This document shows positions 35,794 through 44,032 of a stretch of DNA of 64,000 nt, in pieces (the stretch's first letter is position 1; the number at the start of each line of letters is the position of its first letter). The DNA lies in assembly GCF_001620265.1 (NCBI RefSeq), contig NZ_CP012661.1, positions 496,001 through 560,000 on the forward strand, written 5' to 3'. This DNA comes from Frigidibacter mobilis. Lineage in GTDB: Bacteria; Pseudomonadota; Alphaproteobacteria; Rhodobacterales; Rhodobacteraceae. Made by a program: the position numbers and the translations under genes. The notes under the pieces are model-generated. The model made no database searches. It was not told the DNA's origin and worked only from the letters and a program-made list of their open reading frames with translations.

Positions 35794-36870
35794 ATGGCAG
35801 GCATCACGCTGACCGGCGTCGGCAAGGTCTATGCGGGCGATACGCGGGCGGTGGGCGGCGTCGATATCACCATCGCGGATGGCGAGTTCCTGGTGCTGGT
35901 CGGGCCCTCGGGCTGCGGCAAGTCCACGCTGCTGCGGATGATCGCCGGGCTGGAGACGATCAGCGAGGGCGAGGTGCGGATCGGCGACCGGGTGGTGAAT
36001 GACGTGGAACCGGCCGAGCGCGACATTGCGATGGTGTTCCAGAACTACGCGCTCTACCCGCATATGACCGTGCGCCAGAACTTGGCCTATGGGTTGAAGA
36101 ACCGCCGCACTCCGGCGGACGAGATCGCCCGGCGGGTGGACGAGGCGGCGCAGCTGCTGCAGATCGGCCCCTATCTTGACCGTAAGCCGCGCGCCCTGTC
36201 GGGCGGGCAGCGTCAGCGGGTGGCGATGGGCCGGGCCATCGTGCGCGAGCCGGCGGTGTTCCTGTTCGACGAGCCGCTGTCGAACCTCGATGCCAAGCTC
36301 AGGGTGCAGATGCGCGGCGAGATCAAGCAGCTGCAGGCGCGGCTGGGGACCACCTCGGTCTATGTGACGCATGACCAGCTGGAGGCGATGACGCTGGCGC
36401 ACCGGCTGGTGGTGCTGAACGGCGGCAAGGTGGAGCAGATCGGTGCACCGCTGCAGCTCTATCACCGCCCGGCCTCGGCCTTCGTGGCGGGCTTCATCGG
36501 CTCGCCGGCGATGAACCTGCTGGATGGAAAGCTGTCGGCGGGGCAGCTTCGGGTGGCGGGCGCGCTGCTATCGCTTGGGGCCGAGGTGTCGGGGCCGGTG
36601 ATGGTGGGCCTGCGGCCCGAAGACCTGCGCCGGGTGCCGGCGGGGACACCCGGCGCGCTGGACATGCGCGTCGCCTATGTCGAGGAACTGGGCGCGCAGC
36701 GGCTGGTGCATGGCCATGCCGAGGGTCAGCCGCTTTGCGCGGCGCTGCCGGCGGGATCGGCCCTGGCAGATCATATCTCGCTCGCCCCGGCCCAGGGTGC
36801 GCTGCACATCTTCGACATCGCCAGCGGGCGGCGGATCGAGGCGCTGCAGGCCGCGCGGGTGGATGCCTGA
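35794..36870 (+). CDS. ugpC: sn-glycerol-3-phosphate ABC transporter, ATPase UgpC
   Basis: A 358-residue ABC ATPase: Walker [11 protein letters not shown]-loop [13 protein letters not shown], signature LSGGQRQR, Walker [12 protein letters not shown] and switch VTHDQ. The C-terminal 120 residues form the TOBE/MalK-type regulatory domain ([10 protein letters not shown]). The ATG at 35794 follows ugpE by 14 bases. Confidence 0.95.
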   Translation: MAGITLTGVGKVYAGDTRAVGGVDITIADGEFLVLVGPSGCGKSTLLRMIAGLETISEGEVRIGDRVVNDVEPAERDIAMVFQNYALYPHMTVRQNLAYGLKNRRTPADEIARRVDEAAQLLQIGPYLDRKPRALSGGQRQRVAMGRAIVREPAVFLFDEPLSNLDAKLRVQMRGEIKQLQARLGTTSVYVTHDQLEAMTLAHRLVVLNGGKVEQIGAPLQLYHRPASAFVAGFIGSPAMNLLDGKLSAGQLRVAGALLSLGAEVSGPVMVGLRPEDLRRVPAGTPGALDMRVAYVEELGAQRLVHGHAEGQPLCAALPAGSALADHISLAPAQGALHIFDIASGRRIEALQAARVDA

Positions 36871-36879
36871 GGGGCTGGC

Positions 36880-36938
36880 CCTTTCCCCTTCTTGCTGGAA
36901 AAATATCCTCGGGGGGTGCGGGGGGCAGACAGCCCCTC
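36880..36938 (+). repeat. Intergenic AAATATCC/G-rich repeat, copy C
   Basis: CTTGCTGG, then AAAAATATCCTCGGGGGG, then GGGGGGCAGACAGCCCC. Lies between convergent ugpC and the DUF1513 gene. Confidence 0.7.
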
Positions 36939-36942
36939 GCCG

Positions 36943-38022
36943 TCAGGCGCGCAGCGCCACCGCGTGATTGTCCCAGGCCCGCGCCCTTGCGCCAAGCGGG
37001 GTCAGCTGCCCGCCTTCCAGATGCAGCAACCCGCCGACGCCATCGGTCAGCACGAAGCCCGCGCCCATCGGCGCGAGGCCGCAGACATCGGCGCGGGGCA
37101 CCACCTGCAGCAGCGCGCCTGAGGTGTCGAACACCACCACCCTCCCGCCGCGCGGACAGGAGACCGCAACCTGCGTGCCATCGCGGCTGATCGCCACGCT
37201 GCCGACATAGCCTTTCATCAGCCGGTGCTCCGCCTCACCGGCATACGCCAGAACCGGCTCCTGCCCCATCCGGTGCAGGCCCAGAAGCGGCGGCGCGGTT
37301 TCGGGCTCATCCTCCCATTGCATCGCAAAGGCGACCATGCCGTCCGGGCCGATCGCCAGGTGGCGGATGGAGTTGCGGTGCCAGTCGGCGGGAAGCTCCA
37401 CCTGCTCCAGCAGCTCCCCCTCAAGGCTGAGATAGGACAGGTTCGGGCGCATCACCGGCAGGTTCAGCTTCTCGCGGCCCTTGGCGGGGTTGGTCTCGAT
37501 CCCGCCATTCGCCACGGCCATCACCTGCCCGCCCGGCAGGAACTGCACGTCATGGGGGCCGATGCCGTGGCTTTCCAGTTCGCCGATCCGCCGCCAGCCA
37601 TCGGCGCGTGACCACAGGCCGATCTTGCCGCGGGTGGTGACGAAATCGTTCTCGGCGGTGTAGAGTAGCGCGCCATCGGGCGAGAACGAGCCGTGGCCCA
37701 TGAAGTGCCGGCCCTCGGGGCTTTGCAGCCGGGCCAGCGTCTCGCCGGTCACGCAATCGAGCACCACGGCGAAGGTGCCGGGGCGGCGGGCGAAGGCGAC
37801 GGCCAGCGGCTCGGCCGGATGCACGGCGCCGGCATGGCCGCGGTCGGGCAGCGGGATCCGGAAGCGGTCGGCGCCATCGGCGCCCACGCCGTAAAGTGCG
37901 AAACTGCCATTCGCATCGCGCGCGGCGGCAAGGAAGGCGGGGTCCCCGGCGGCGGCCCAGCCAAGTTTCGGGACGGTGGAGGCGGCCAGCAGGCTGGCCA
38001 GAAATCCGCGGCGGGTGGTCAT
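36943..38022 (-). CDS. Periplasmic DUF1513 beta-propeller protein (iron-cluster component)
   Basis: A 359-residue protein with a twin-arginine-like leader MTTRRGFLASLLAASTVPKLGWAAA. The body has repeated SPDG/SRDG-type blades (GSFSPDGALLYTAEND, GPHDVQFLPGGQVMAVANGG, VAISRDGTQVAVS) typical of DUF1513. It is the last gene after imelysin, di-heme oxidoreductase and bacterioferritin, an association seen in other proteobacterial iron loci. Role in iron uptake is inferred from that context. The ATG at 38022 has AGGAG upstream. Confidence 0.85.
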   Translation of the reverse strand: MTTRRGFLASLLAASTVPKLGWAAAGDPAFLAAARDANGSFALYGVGADGADRFRIPLPDRGHAGAVHPAEPLAVAFARRPGTFAVVLDCVTGETLARLQSPEGRHFMGHGSFSPDGALLYTAENDFVTTRGKIGLWSRADGWRRIGELESHGIGPHDVQFLPGGQVMAVANGGIETNPAKGREKLNLPVMRPNLSYLSLEGELLEQVELPADWHRNSIRHLAIGPDGMVAFAMQWEDEPETAPPLLGLHRMGQEPVLAYAGEAEHRLMKGYVGSVAISRDGTQVAVSCPRGGRVVVFDTSGALLQVVPRADVCGLAPMGAGFVLTDGVGGLLHLEGGQLTPLGARARAWDNHAVALRA

Positions 38023-38035
38023 CGCATTGCTCCTG

Positions 38036-39034
38036 TCAGTCGCCGTCGAGCGCGTTGAACCCGGCAGCCACGCCCAGTTCGGCGGCAAGTTCGGTCGAGG
38101 CGGCGTCATGCACGCGCTCGATGGCGGTTTTCAGCTCCTGCACCCGCAGGCGGCCGCCAGGGGTATCGACGCCGGCAAAGACCGGATCGTCCAGCTTCGC
38201 GGCGACGCCTTGGGCATAGTCGAAATACTCGAACAGGTATTCGGTGCCGCCGTCGCTCAGCGCCTCGGCCAGGGCGCGGTTGGCGGCCAGCGACAGGGTG
38301 ACGTTGTGCAGGGACCGCCCCGAAGCCCGGCTTTCGGCGCGCAGCGGGCGGGGCGGGTGAGGCTGCCAAGCGGGCGGCCGAGACGGACCTCGGCATCGAA
38401 GCCAAGCTGGGTGACAAGCTGGGTGAAGATCGCCTGGCGCGCCTCGTGCTGCGACAGGAAGCGGGTGTTGCCGGGGCGCCGGCGGTCTGCAGCAGCGGGG
38501 CGAAGCCGGTGCGCCAGTCGGCCTCGACCGCGGCCGCCAGCGCGGCAAGGTCGGCCGCGGCGGCGCGGGTGAGGGCGCAGCCGGGGTCTGTCCCGGTGTA
38601 GCTGCCAAGGGCGGGATCGTAGAGCATCGCCTCCAGCGCGTGCAGGCCGCGGGCGGCGACGGAAACTTCGGCATAGGCCTCGCCCGAGGCCAGCGTGGTG
38701 CCATCCCCCGCCAGCAGCGCCTGCAGGGCACGGCCGGTGGAATCCTTCGGGTCGGGCCAGAAGGCAACGGCAAGGCCGCGCCCGCCCTGCTCCAGCGGGC
38801 CGATGCGGAAGCTGGAGGCGGGGATCCAGGCGTCGAAGGCGGCGTTCCAGGCGGCGCGCAGCTCCGGCGACGTGGCAAGACAATCATCGGCGGCGGCCGT
38901 GTCCAGCGCGGCGGCGGCCTGCGCGAAGGCGGCGAAGCGCGGCAAGATGGTGCCGGTGACGACGCGGTCCACCACCGGGTCGGCAGCGGCGGGGCGGCCG
39001 CGATGAGGGCAAGCGCGAGGGCGAGGATTTTCAT
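38036..39034 (-). pseudogene. Imelysin-family periplasmic protein, broken by three frameshifts
   Basis: Pieces of one imelysin domain lie in three frames: a signal MKILALALALIAAAP, then VVDRVVTGTILPRFAAFAQAAAALDTAA to LLQTAGAP, then GNTRFLSQHEARQAIFTQLVTQLGFDAEVRLGRPLGSLTRPA, then ESRASGRSLHNVTLSLAANRALAEALSDGGTEYLFEYFDYAQG to the stop. Each join needs one C added to a C run: near 38990-38994, 38473-38476 and 38346-38348 on the plus strand (G runs there). The start overlaps the di-heme oxidoreductase stop as ATGA. Three single-base losses in C runs point to assembly error rather than decay. Imelysins are periplasmic iron-uptake proteins. Confidence 0.8.
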
Positions 39035-40545
39035 AGGCTCTCCAGAAACCGGATCAGGGCGGCACGGTCCGCAGGCGGCATCCCGGCCACGATGTCGCGC
39101 GCCGGCTGCGCCTCGCCGCCATGCCAGAGGATCGCCTCCAGCAGCGAGCGGGCGCGGCCATCGTGCAGATAGAGCGTGTGCCCCGAGACCGCCGCCGTCA
39201 AGCCGATGCCCCAAAGCGGCGGCGTGCGCCATTCGGTTCCCGTGGCGGAGGCCTCGGGCCGGTGATCGGCCAGCCCCTCGCCCATGTCATGCAGCAGCAG
39301 GTCGGTATGCGGCCAGATCAGCTGAAAGCTGCGGGCGGGATCGTCCGGCAGGCGGGCGGTGACATGTTTGGGCGTGTGGCAGGCGGTGCAGCCGGCGGTG
39401 TGGAACATCTCTTTCCCGCGCAGCACCTGCGGATCGTCGATATCCCGCCGTTCGGGCACCGCCAGTGCGGCGGCGAAATGGGTGGTCAGCGCAAGGCCGA
39501 TGCTGTCCAGCTCCAGCCCCTCGCGTGCGGCGGCATCCTCGCCATGCGGCGCCTCCCGGCAGGCCGTCTGCGCCGCCGTGCAATCGCCCCAGCCGCCGGG
39601 ATAGAGCGGGTTGGAGATACCGATGTCGATGGCAAAGGCGCTGGCAACCTGATCGGCCATTGTCGCATGGCCGGCCTTCCAGCCGAAGCGGCCAGGCGCT
39701 GGCGCCCCCAGTTCGCGCGACCAGACGGTATTGGCGCGGCCCGAGATGCCGTTGCCATCGGCATCCCCGGGATCGGCGGCGGCAAGGATGTCGGCCGCCG
39801 GGATCGCCTCCAGCAGCCCCAGCCCGATCATCGGCGGCGCAATGCGCGGGCTGGTCAGGGTGCCGGGCGGCAGGGCGGGGTCGACGCTGTAGACCGGCTG
39901 GCGCAGGCTGGCGCTCTCGCCGCCGGCCAGGGCCACCGGGATCTCGGTGTAGCGGATGCCAAGCTGGCCTTCGGGGGCATGGCCGGCCAGGGCGAAGTCC
40001 TGCAACTGCTCGCCAAGGTCCGGGTGCGGCAGCGTTGCCAGATAGCCCTCGATGGCGGCAAGATCGGCTGGCAGCTCCCCGGCCACCGACAGGCGCAGCA
40101 CCATGCCGCTGGCGCCGCGGTCGCTGGCCGCGCGCGGCTGGCCGCGGCCATTGCCGGGATGGCAGTTCAGGCAGGAGCGGGCGTTGAACAGCGGGCCGAG
40201 CCCGTCCGAGGCGCGGGTGGCCGAGGGCGCGGTGACCCAGAGCTTGCCGAAGAGGGCGGAGCCAAGGTGGAAATCCAGCTCGCGCCCGGGCGCCATCCCC
40301 GGCAGCGGCGCGGCAAAGGCCCCGCGCCCGCGGGCGGCATCGCCCCGCGCGGTGCCGGTGCCGCCGGGCAGGGCCTCGAAGGGTTCGGGCGCGGTGAAAT
40401 CCGTGGGCGGGGCCAGCACGGCGGCGATCCGCTCCGCCTCCGCCTCGCTGCGCGGCAGCTCTTCCAGCGCCAGTGCAGGCATGACCAGCACGGCCGCTGC
40501 GAGGGCGGCAAGCGGGAAGATCACTGAGAACCGGGCTGGGCGCAT
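39031..40545 (-). CDS. Di-heme c-type cytochrome oxidoreductase (DUF1111 family)
   Basis: A 504-residue exported protein (signal MRPARFSVIFPLAALAAAVLVMPALA) with two heme-c motifs: SCLNCH at about 124-129 and GCTACH near 375. It resembles bacterial peroxidase-like di-heme enzymes that occur between two imelysin genes. It may oxidise or reduce iron, or iron-bound ligands, in the periplasm. Downstream imelysin start overlaps its stop. Confidence 0.88.
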   Translation of the reverse strand: MRPARFSVIFPLAALAAAVLVMPALALEELPRSEAEAERIAAVLAPPTDFTAPEPFEALPGGTGTARGDAARGRGAFAAPLPGMAPGRELDFHLGSALFGKLWVTAPSATRASDGLGPLFNARSCLNCHPGNGRGQPRAASDRGASGMVLRLSVAGELPADLAAIEGYLATLPHPDLGEQLQDFALAGHAPEGQLGIRYTEIPVALAGGESASLRQPVYSVDPALPPGTLTSPRIAPPMIGLGLLEAIPAADILAAADPGDADGNGISGRANTVWSRELGAPAPGRFGWKAGHATMADQVASAFAIDIGISNPLYPGGWGDCTAAQTACREAPHGEDAAAREGLELDSIGLALTTHFAAALAVPERRDIDDPQVLRGKEMFHTAGCTACHTPKHVTARLPDDPARSFQLIWPHTDLLLHDMGEGLADHRPEASATGTEWRTPPLWGIGLTAAVSGHTLYLHDGRARSLLEAILWHGGEAQPARDIVAGMPPADRAALIRFLESL

Positions 40546-40634
40546 GGCGGGGCATCCTTTTGCCTGCCTGAGTGCCGCGAAAGCCTTAGTCTTTCAATCG
40601 GAATGTGCATGTCCGCCGCCGCGGCATTCCGTCC

Positions 40635-40700
40635 GCCTTTCCCCTTCTTGCTGGGAAAAATATCCCGGGGGTGCGGGGGCTGGCCCCCGCTGCCCGGCCC
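40635..40700 (+). repeat. Intergenic AAATATCC/G-rich repeat, copy D
   Basis: CTTGCTGGG, AAAAATATCCCGGGGG, then GCGGGGGC/GCCCCCGC arms. Lies between bfr (3' side) and the di-heme oxidoreductase (5' side), both on the minus strand. Confidence 0.7.
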
Positions 40701-40751
40701 AGAACGCAAGACCCCCGCCCGAAACGGGGCGGGGCATTGGCAGGCGTCAGG

Positions 40752-41237
40752 TCATTCGGCCTGATCGGCCGGCTTGGCGTTCAGCAGCCCATAGCGCTCT
40801 TCCCCCAGCTTCTCGTAAAGCCCGATCTGGGTCTCGAGGAAGTCGATATGGCCTTCCTCATCGGCGATCAGTTCCTCGAACAGCGCCTTGGTGGTGTAGT
40901 CCTTGACGCTCTCGCAATGCTCGCGCGCCTCGATATAGAGCGTGCGGGCCCCATGCTCGGCGGCCAGATCGCATTGCAGCGTCTCCAGCAGGGTCTGCCC
41001 GATGCGCAGCGGGTCGAGCTTCTGCAGATTCGGGTGGCCTTCGAGAAAGATGATGCGGGTAATCAGCTTGTCGGCGTGGTGCATCTCCTCGATGCTCTCG
41101 GCGCGGTTCTTGTCGGCCAGGCGGCCAAAGCCCCAGTCCTCCTGCAGGCGGTAATGCAGCCAGTACTGGCTGACCGCCGTCAGTTCAGAGCGCAGAGCGG
41201 CGTTGAGATACTCGATGACCTTGGGGTCGCCCTTCAT
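40752..41237 (-). CDS. bfr: Bacterioferritin
   Basis: A 161-residue four-helix ferritin. [36 protein letters not shown] holds the first ferroxidase glutamate; M at 52 region ([13 protein letters not shown]) fits the heme-ligand methionine helix; [17 protein letters not shown] supplies the later ligands. It stores iron; the ferredoxin partner gene overlaps it upstream. Confidence 0.95.
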   Translation of the reverse strand: MKGDPKVIEYLNAALRSELTAVSQYWLHYRLQEDWGFGRLADKNRAESIEEMHHADKLITRIIFLEGHPNLQKLDPLRIGQTLLETLQCDLAAEHGARTLYIEAREHCESVKDYTTKALFEELIADEEGHIDFLETQIGLYEKLGEERYGLLNAKPADQAE

Positions 41238-41478
41238 TCGTTTGGTCCTTTCCTGCCACGCGGCGCAGGCCGCGCAAGTTGGTTGGCACCTCAAGATTGT
41301 CGCAACCGCGCATGGTGGCAAGGAAAAGCGGCATGCAGCCGCCGCAATCGGCACGTTTTCCCAGGGCGTGGTAGATTTTGCCGGGCGTGATGATGGTGTC
41401 GGGGTCAGACGCGCGCATCCAGTCCACGGCGGCGCGGATATCGTTGTCGGCGATGGACTGGCAATGACAGACGATCAT
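41185..41478 (-). CDS. bfd: Bacterioferritin-associated ferredoxin
   Basis: A (2Fe-2S) Bfd-like protein: [21 protein letters not shown] and [12 protein letters not shown] give the four cysteines CxC and CxxC. Bfd passes electrons to Bfr to release iron. The frame is 97 residues, longer than usual, and its last 18 or so codons overlap bfr by 53 bases. A single-base error near 41250 would end it in an ATGA overlap with bfr instead, so the 3' end is uncertain. Confidence 0.85.
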   Translation of the reverse strand: MIVCHCQSIADNDIRAAVDWMRASDPDTIITPGKIYHALGKRADCGGCMPLFLATMRGCDNLEVPTNLRGLRRVAGKDQTNEGRPQGHRVSQRRSAL

Positions 41479-41535
41479 GGCTGGTTTCCCCGGGATTGGG
41501 GCCGGGGCGCGGCGGGCGCCCCGGCGAGGATTTGG

Positions 41536-42801
41536 TTACTGGAACACGGCGCTGGGGTTATCGAGGCTGTCCGAGCCCTCGAAGGTGATGCCCGACACGC
41601 CAAGCGCGGTCACGGCCCGCTCGATCGCCTGGGTCTGCTTGACCAGGCCGCCGACGGCGGCGGTGATGAGCGCCTCGCCCTCGGCATTGCCAGGGGCCAG
41701 CATCATGTCATAGGCCATGCCGCCCTCGGCCGCCTTGACCAGTTCGTCCAGCGCGGCGACGGTCGCGTCGAGATCGGTCTTCAGTTCGGCATCCACGGCC
41801 GGATCGGCGGCGGCGACGAGTGCCGACAGCGAAGGCCCGCTGACGGTGCTGCCGTCGATGCGGGTGTAGCTGCCCAGATAGACGTTCCGGATGCCAAGCC
41901 CGTCATAGTAATGGCTGTTGTGGGTGTTGTCGGAGAAGCAGTCATGCTCTTCTTCCGGGTCGTTCAGCATCAGGCCCAGCTTCATGCGCTCGCCCGCCTG
42001 TTCGCCATAGGAGAGGCTGCCCATGCCGGTGAGCATGGCCGTGATCCCGGCATTCTCGTCGGCCAGCACCGCAGCGCGGCCTTCGCCGCCTTCCGCCCAG
42101 GCCGCGGCCATGTATTCGAGGTCCGACACCAGCAGCTCGGTCGCGGCGCTCAGATAGGCGGCGCGGCGGTCGCAATTGCCGCCCGTGCAGCCCTCGCCCT
42201 GGATGTAGTCGCTATAGGGGCGGTTGCCGGCGCCGGGCCCGGTGCCGTTCAGGTCCTGGCCCCAGAGCAGGAATTCGATGGCGTGATAGCCCGAGGCGAC
42301 GTTGGCCTCGTTCTCGTCGGCCTCGTGCAGGGTCTCGGCGATCAGCTCGGGCGTGATCTCGGAGGCATCCACCGGCGCACCCGACAGCTCGAAGCTCGGG
42401 TTGGCGATGACGTTGAGGATGCGGTATTCGTTTTCATCGCTGGCCTCGCCATAGGAGGTGTCGACATAGTCGATCAGCCCCTCGTCCAGCGGCCAGGCGT
42501 TGACCTTGCCTTCCCAGTCATCGACGATCGCGTTGCCGAAGCGGTAGACCTCGGTCTGCTGGTAGGGCACCCGCGAGGCCAGCCAGGCGGTTTTCGCGGC
42601 GGCCAGCGTCTCTTCGGACGGGGCGGCGATCAGGGCGGCGACGGCCTGCTGCAGCGCCCTGGCGGTGACAAGGCTGTCTTCATAGCCGGCGGCGGCGATA
42701 TCGGCATAGGTTTCCAGCACCGCGGCCTTGTCGGCGGCAAGGGCTGGCAGGCCGACAAGGGCGGTGCTGGCAAGGGCAAGGGCGAAAAGCCGGGTGTTCA
42801 T
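41536..42801 (-). CDS. Imelysin-family iron-regulated protein IrpA-like
   Basis: A 421-residue exported protein (signal MNTRLFALALASTALVGLPALA). The imelysin GxHxxE metal motif is present in SGYHAIEFLLWGQDLNG. Two domain halves and the segment DPEEEHDCFSDNTHNSHYYDGLG match IrpA-type proteins. It is the first of two imelysins in the cluster and follows hemP. Probably a periplasmic iron-binding or uptake component. Confidence 0.9.
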   Translation of the reverse strand: MNTRLFALALASTALVGLPALAADKAAVLETYADIAAAGYEDSLVTARALQQAVAALIAAPSEETLAAAKTAWLASRVPYQQTEVYRFGNAIVDDWEGKVNAWPLDEGLIDYVDTSYGEASDENEYRILNVIANPSFELSGAPVDASEITPELIAETLHEADENEANVASGYHAIEFLLWGQDLNGTGPGAGNRPYSDYIQGEGCTGGNCDRRAAYLSAATELLVSDLEYMAAAWAEGGEGRAAVLADENAGITAMLTGMGSLSYGEQAGERMKLGLMLNDPEEEHDCFSDNTHNSHYYDGLGIRNVYLGSYTRIDGSTVSGPSLSALVAAADPAVDAELKTDLDATVAALDELVKAAEGGMAYDMMLAPGNAEGEALITAAVGGLVKQTQAIERAVTALGVSGITFEGSDSLDNPSAVFQ

Positions 42802-42845
42802 CTGGTGTCCTCTCGGGGTCGGTTATTGCTTCGGGTCACGCGAAA

Positions 42846-42874
42846 CGCCGGCAGTGCGGCGGGCACTGCCGGCG
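42846..42874 (-). other. Perfect 12-bp stem-loop between hemP and irpA-like gene
   Basis: CGCCGGCAGTGC and GCACTGCCGGCG flank a 5-base loop. No T-run follows on either strand. It may separate expression of the short hemP message from the imelysin message. Confidence 0.6.
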
Positions 42875-42891
42875 GATGCGGTTGGCCGCGC

Positions 42892-43053
42892 TCACTTGGT
42901 CAGGATCAGCTTGCCGGCCTTGGTGATGCGCAGCGTGTAGATCTGGCCGTTGAGCACGATGCGCGCCTGCGCGCCGCCCTCGGTCAGGCGGGTCGCCTCA
43001 TGCACGGGCAGGGCGTCTTGGAGGGAAAACGTATGGGACAACGTGGCGTTCAT
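42892..43053 (-). CDS. hemP: Hemin uptake protein HemP
   Basis: A 53-residue protein ending in GQIYTLRITKAGKLILTK, the HemP signature; it begins MNATLSHTFSLQDALPVHEA. HemP is a small iron-regulated protein needed for heme or siderophore receptor expression in some bacteria. Its start overlaps the stop of the preceding 55-residue ORF as ATGA, and the frame extends upstream only through that ORF's DNA. Confidence 0.88.
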   Translation of the reverse strand: MNATLSHTFSLQDALPVHEATRLTEGGAQARIVLNGQIYTLRITKAGKLILTK

Positions 43054-43217
43054 GGCATCCTCTCGATCCGGTCGAGCACGAGATCCAGTCCGGGTCCGCC
43101 GGGGTGGAGCCCGGCGAGCAGGGTCTGGATCACTTCGCCAAGGCAAAGTTGCGGCTCGATCCTGTTACGGCCCCGGTCCTGGTCTCGGCTTGGGCCTGCA
43201 TCTGGTGTTCGTTTCAT
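43050..43217 (-). CDS. Hypothetical 55-residue protein upstream of hemP
   Basis: An ATG at 43217 is preceded by GGAGG with a 5-base gap, and the frame ends in an ATGA overlap with hemP. The product is charged at the N-terminus (MKRTPDAGPSRDQDRGRNR) and then has a predicted amphipathic helix (LCLGEVIQTLLAG and LDLVLDRIERM). Strong ribosome site plus coupled stop make it a real gene despite its size. The family is not recognised. Confidence 0.6.
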   Translation of the reverse strand: MKRTPDAGPSRDQDRGRNRIEPQLCLGEVIQTLLAGLHPGGPGLDLVLDRIERMP

Positions 43218-43308
43218 GTGAGCCTCCGGGCGGGGCCTGGTCTGGCGGCGGGTAGAATCTGGCTACCGGAGGTGGCTTGCTGGCATGGAGTGAAGTTGAT
43301 TGAAAAGG

Positions 43309-43327
43309 TTAGGTTTGTCAAACCTGA
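43309..43327. promoter_or_regulatory. DtxR-like iron box overlapping a -35 element
   Basis: TTAGGTTTGTCAAACCTGA, with a perfect 7-1-7 palindrome AGGTTTG-T-CAAACCT at 43311-43325. It agrees with 15 of 19 positions of the DtxR/IdeR consensus TTAGGTTAGSCTAACCTWA (from memory). On the minus strand it contains TTGACA, a consensus -35 (43316-43321), about 90 bases before the hemP leader ORF. Binding here would block transcription of the iron cluster. Confidence 0.6.
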
Positions 43328-43423
43328 TTTTTATGGTCAGGTATTAAGGGCAGCAAAAGGCCGCGCGAAGGCGCCCTCGCCGGGCGCGGCGGGGCCAGGG
43401 CGGTGAGGCGCCTTGCCGCAAGG

Positions 43424-43936
43424 TCAGGACTTGCGGGACTTTTTCTTCTTTTTCCTGTGCTCGCCGGCCTCGGGCGTCGCCGCCCCGGTGACCAGCGCCG
43501 CCAGATCGGCGGGGTCCAGCTGGGCCAGCCGCTCCTGCCAATCGGCCACGGCCTGCAGCGTATCCGCCAGATCGGTGAGCGCGGCGCTTGCGCCCGCTGC
43601 CTGCAGGTCGCGCAGCCGGTCCAGCGCCGGGGCCAGCGCCCGGCGCTGGCGTTCGGCCAGAACCTGCCGGATCAGGGCCCAGGGATCGGACGGGGCGACG
43701 AAATACTCGCGCCGGTCGCCGGGGATGCGGGCAATGGCGACAAGACCCCAGCTGCGCAGTTCCTTGAGCGCGGTGGAGACGTTGGACCTGGAAATCCCGG
43801 CGCGCAGCACCAGATCGTCGGCGCAGGGCGCCGGTGCCGCCCGCCAGATTGCGGCGAAGCACAGCGCGGCCGGGCGCGACAGGCCAAGGCTTTCGCCCAG
43901 TGCGGCAAAGAGCGCCCTTGTTCCTTCGTCCGGCAT
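43424..43936 (-). CDS. GbsR/MarR-family transcriptional regulator
   Basis: A 170-residue winged-helix protein: GESLGLSRPAALCFAAIWRAAPAPCADDLVLRAGISRSNVSTALKELRSWGLV, followed by the wing RIPGDRREYFVA. GbsR relatives often sense choline or related solutes. The C-terminus is lysine-rich (HRKKKKKSRKS). Divergent from the aldolase gene about 95 bases away. Confidence 0.85.
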   Translation of the reverse strand: MPDEGTRALFAALGESLGLSRPAALCFAAIWRAAPAPCADDLVLRAGISRSNVSTALKELRSWGLVAIARIPGDRREYFVAPSDPWALIRQVLAERQRRALAPALDRLRDLQAAGASAALTDLADTLQAVADWQERLAQLDPADLAALVTGAATPEAGEHRKKKKKSRKS

Positions 43937-44032
43937 CCGGCCCCCCTGAATGCAGCAATTCCGGTTCTGCTGGCGCGATGTTAGACAAGGATGGCGCGGC
44001 TGTCAGTATGCCGCGACGGAAAAGGAGCGCCA

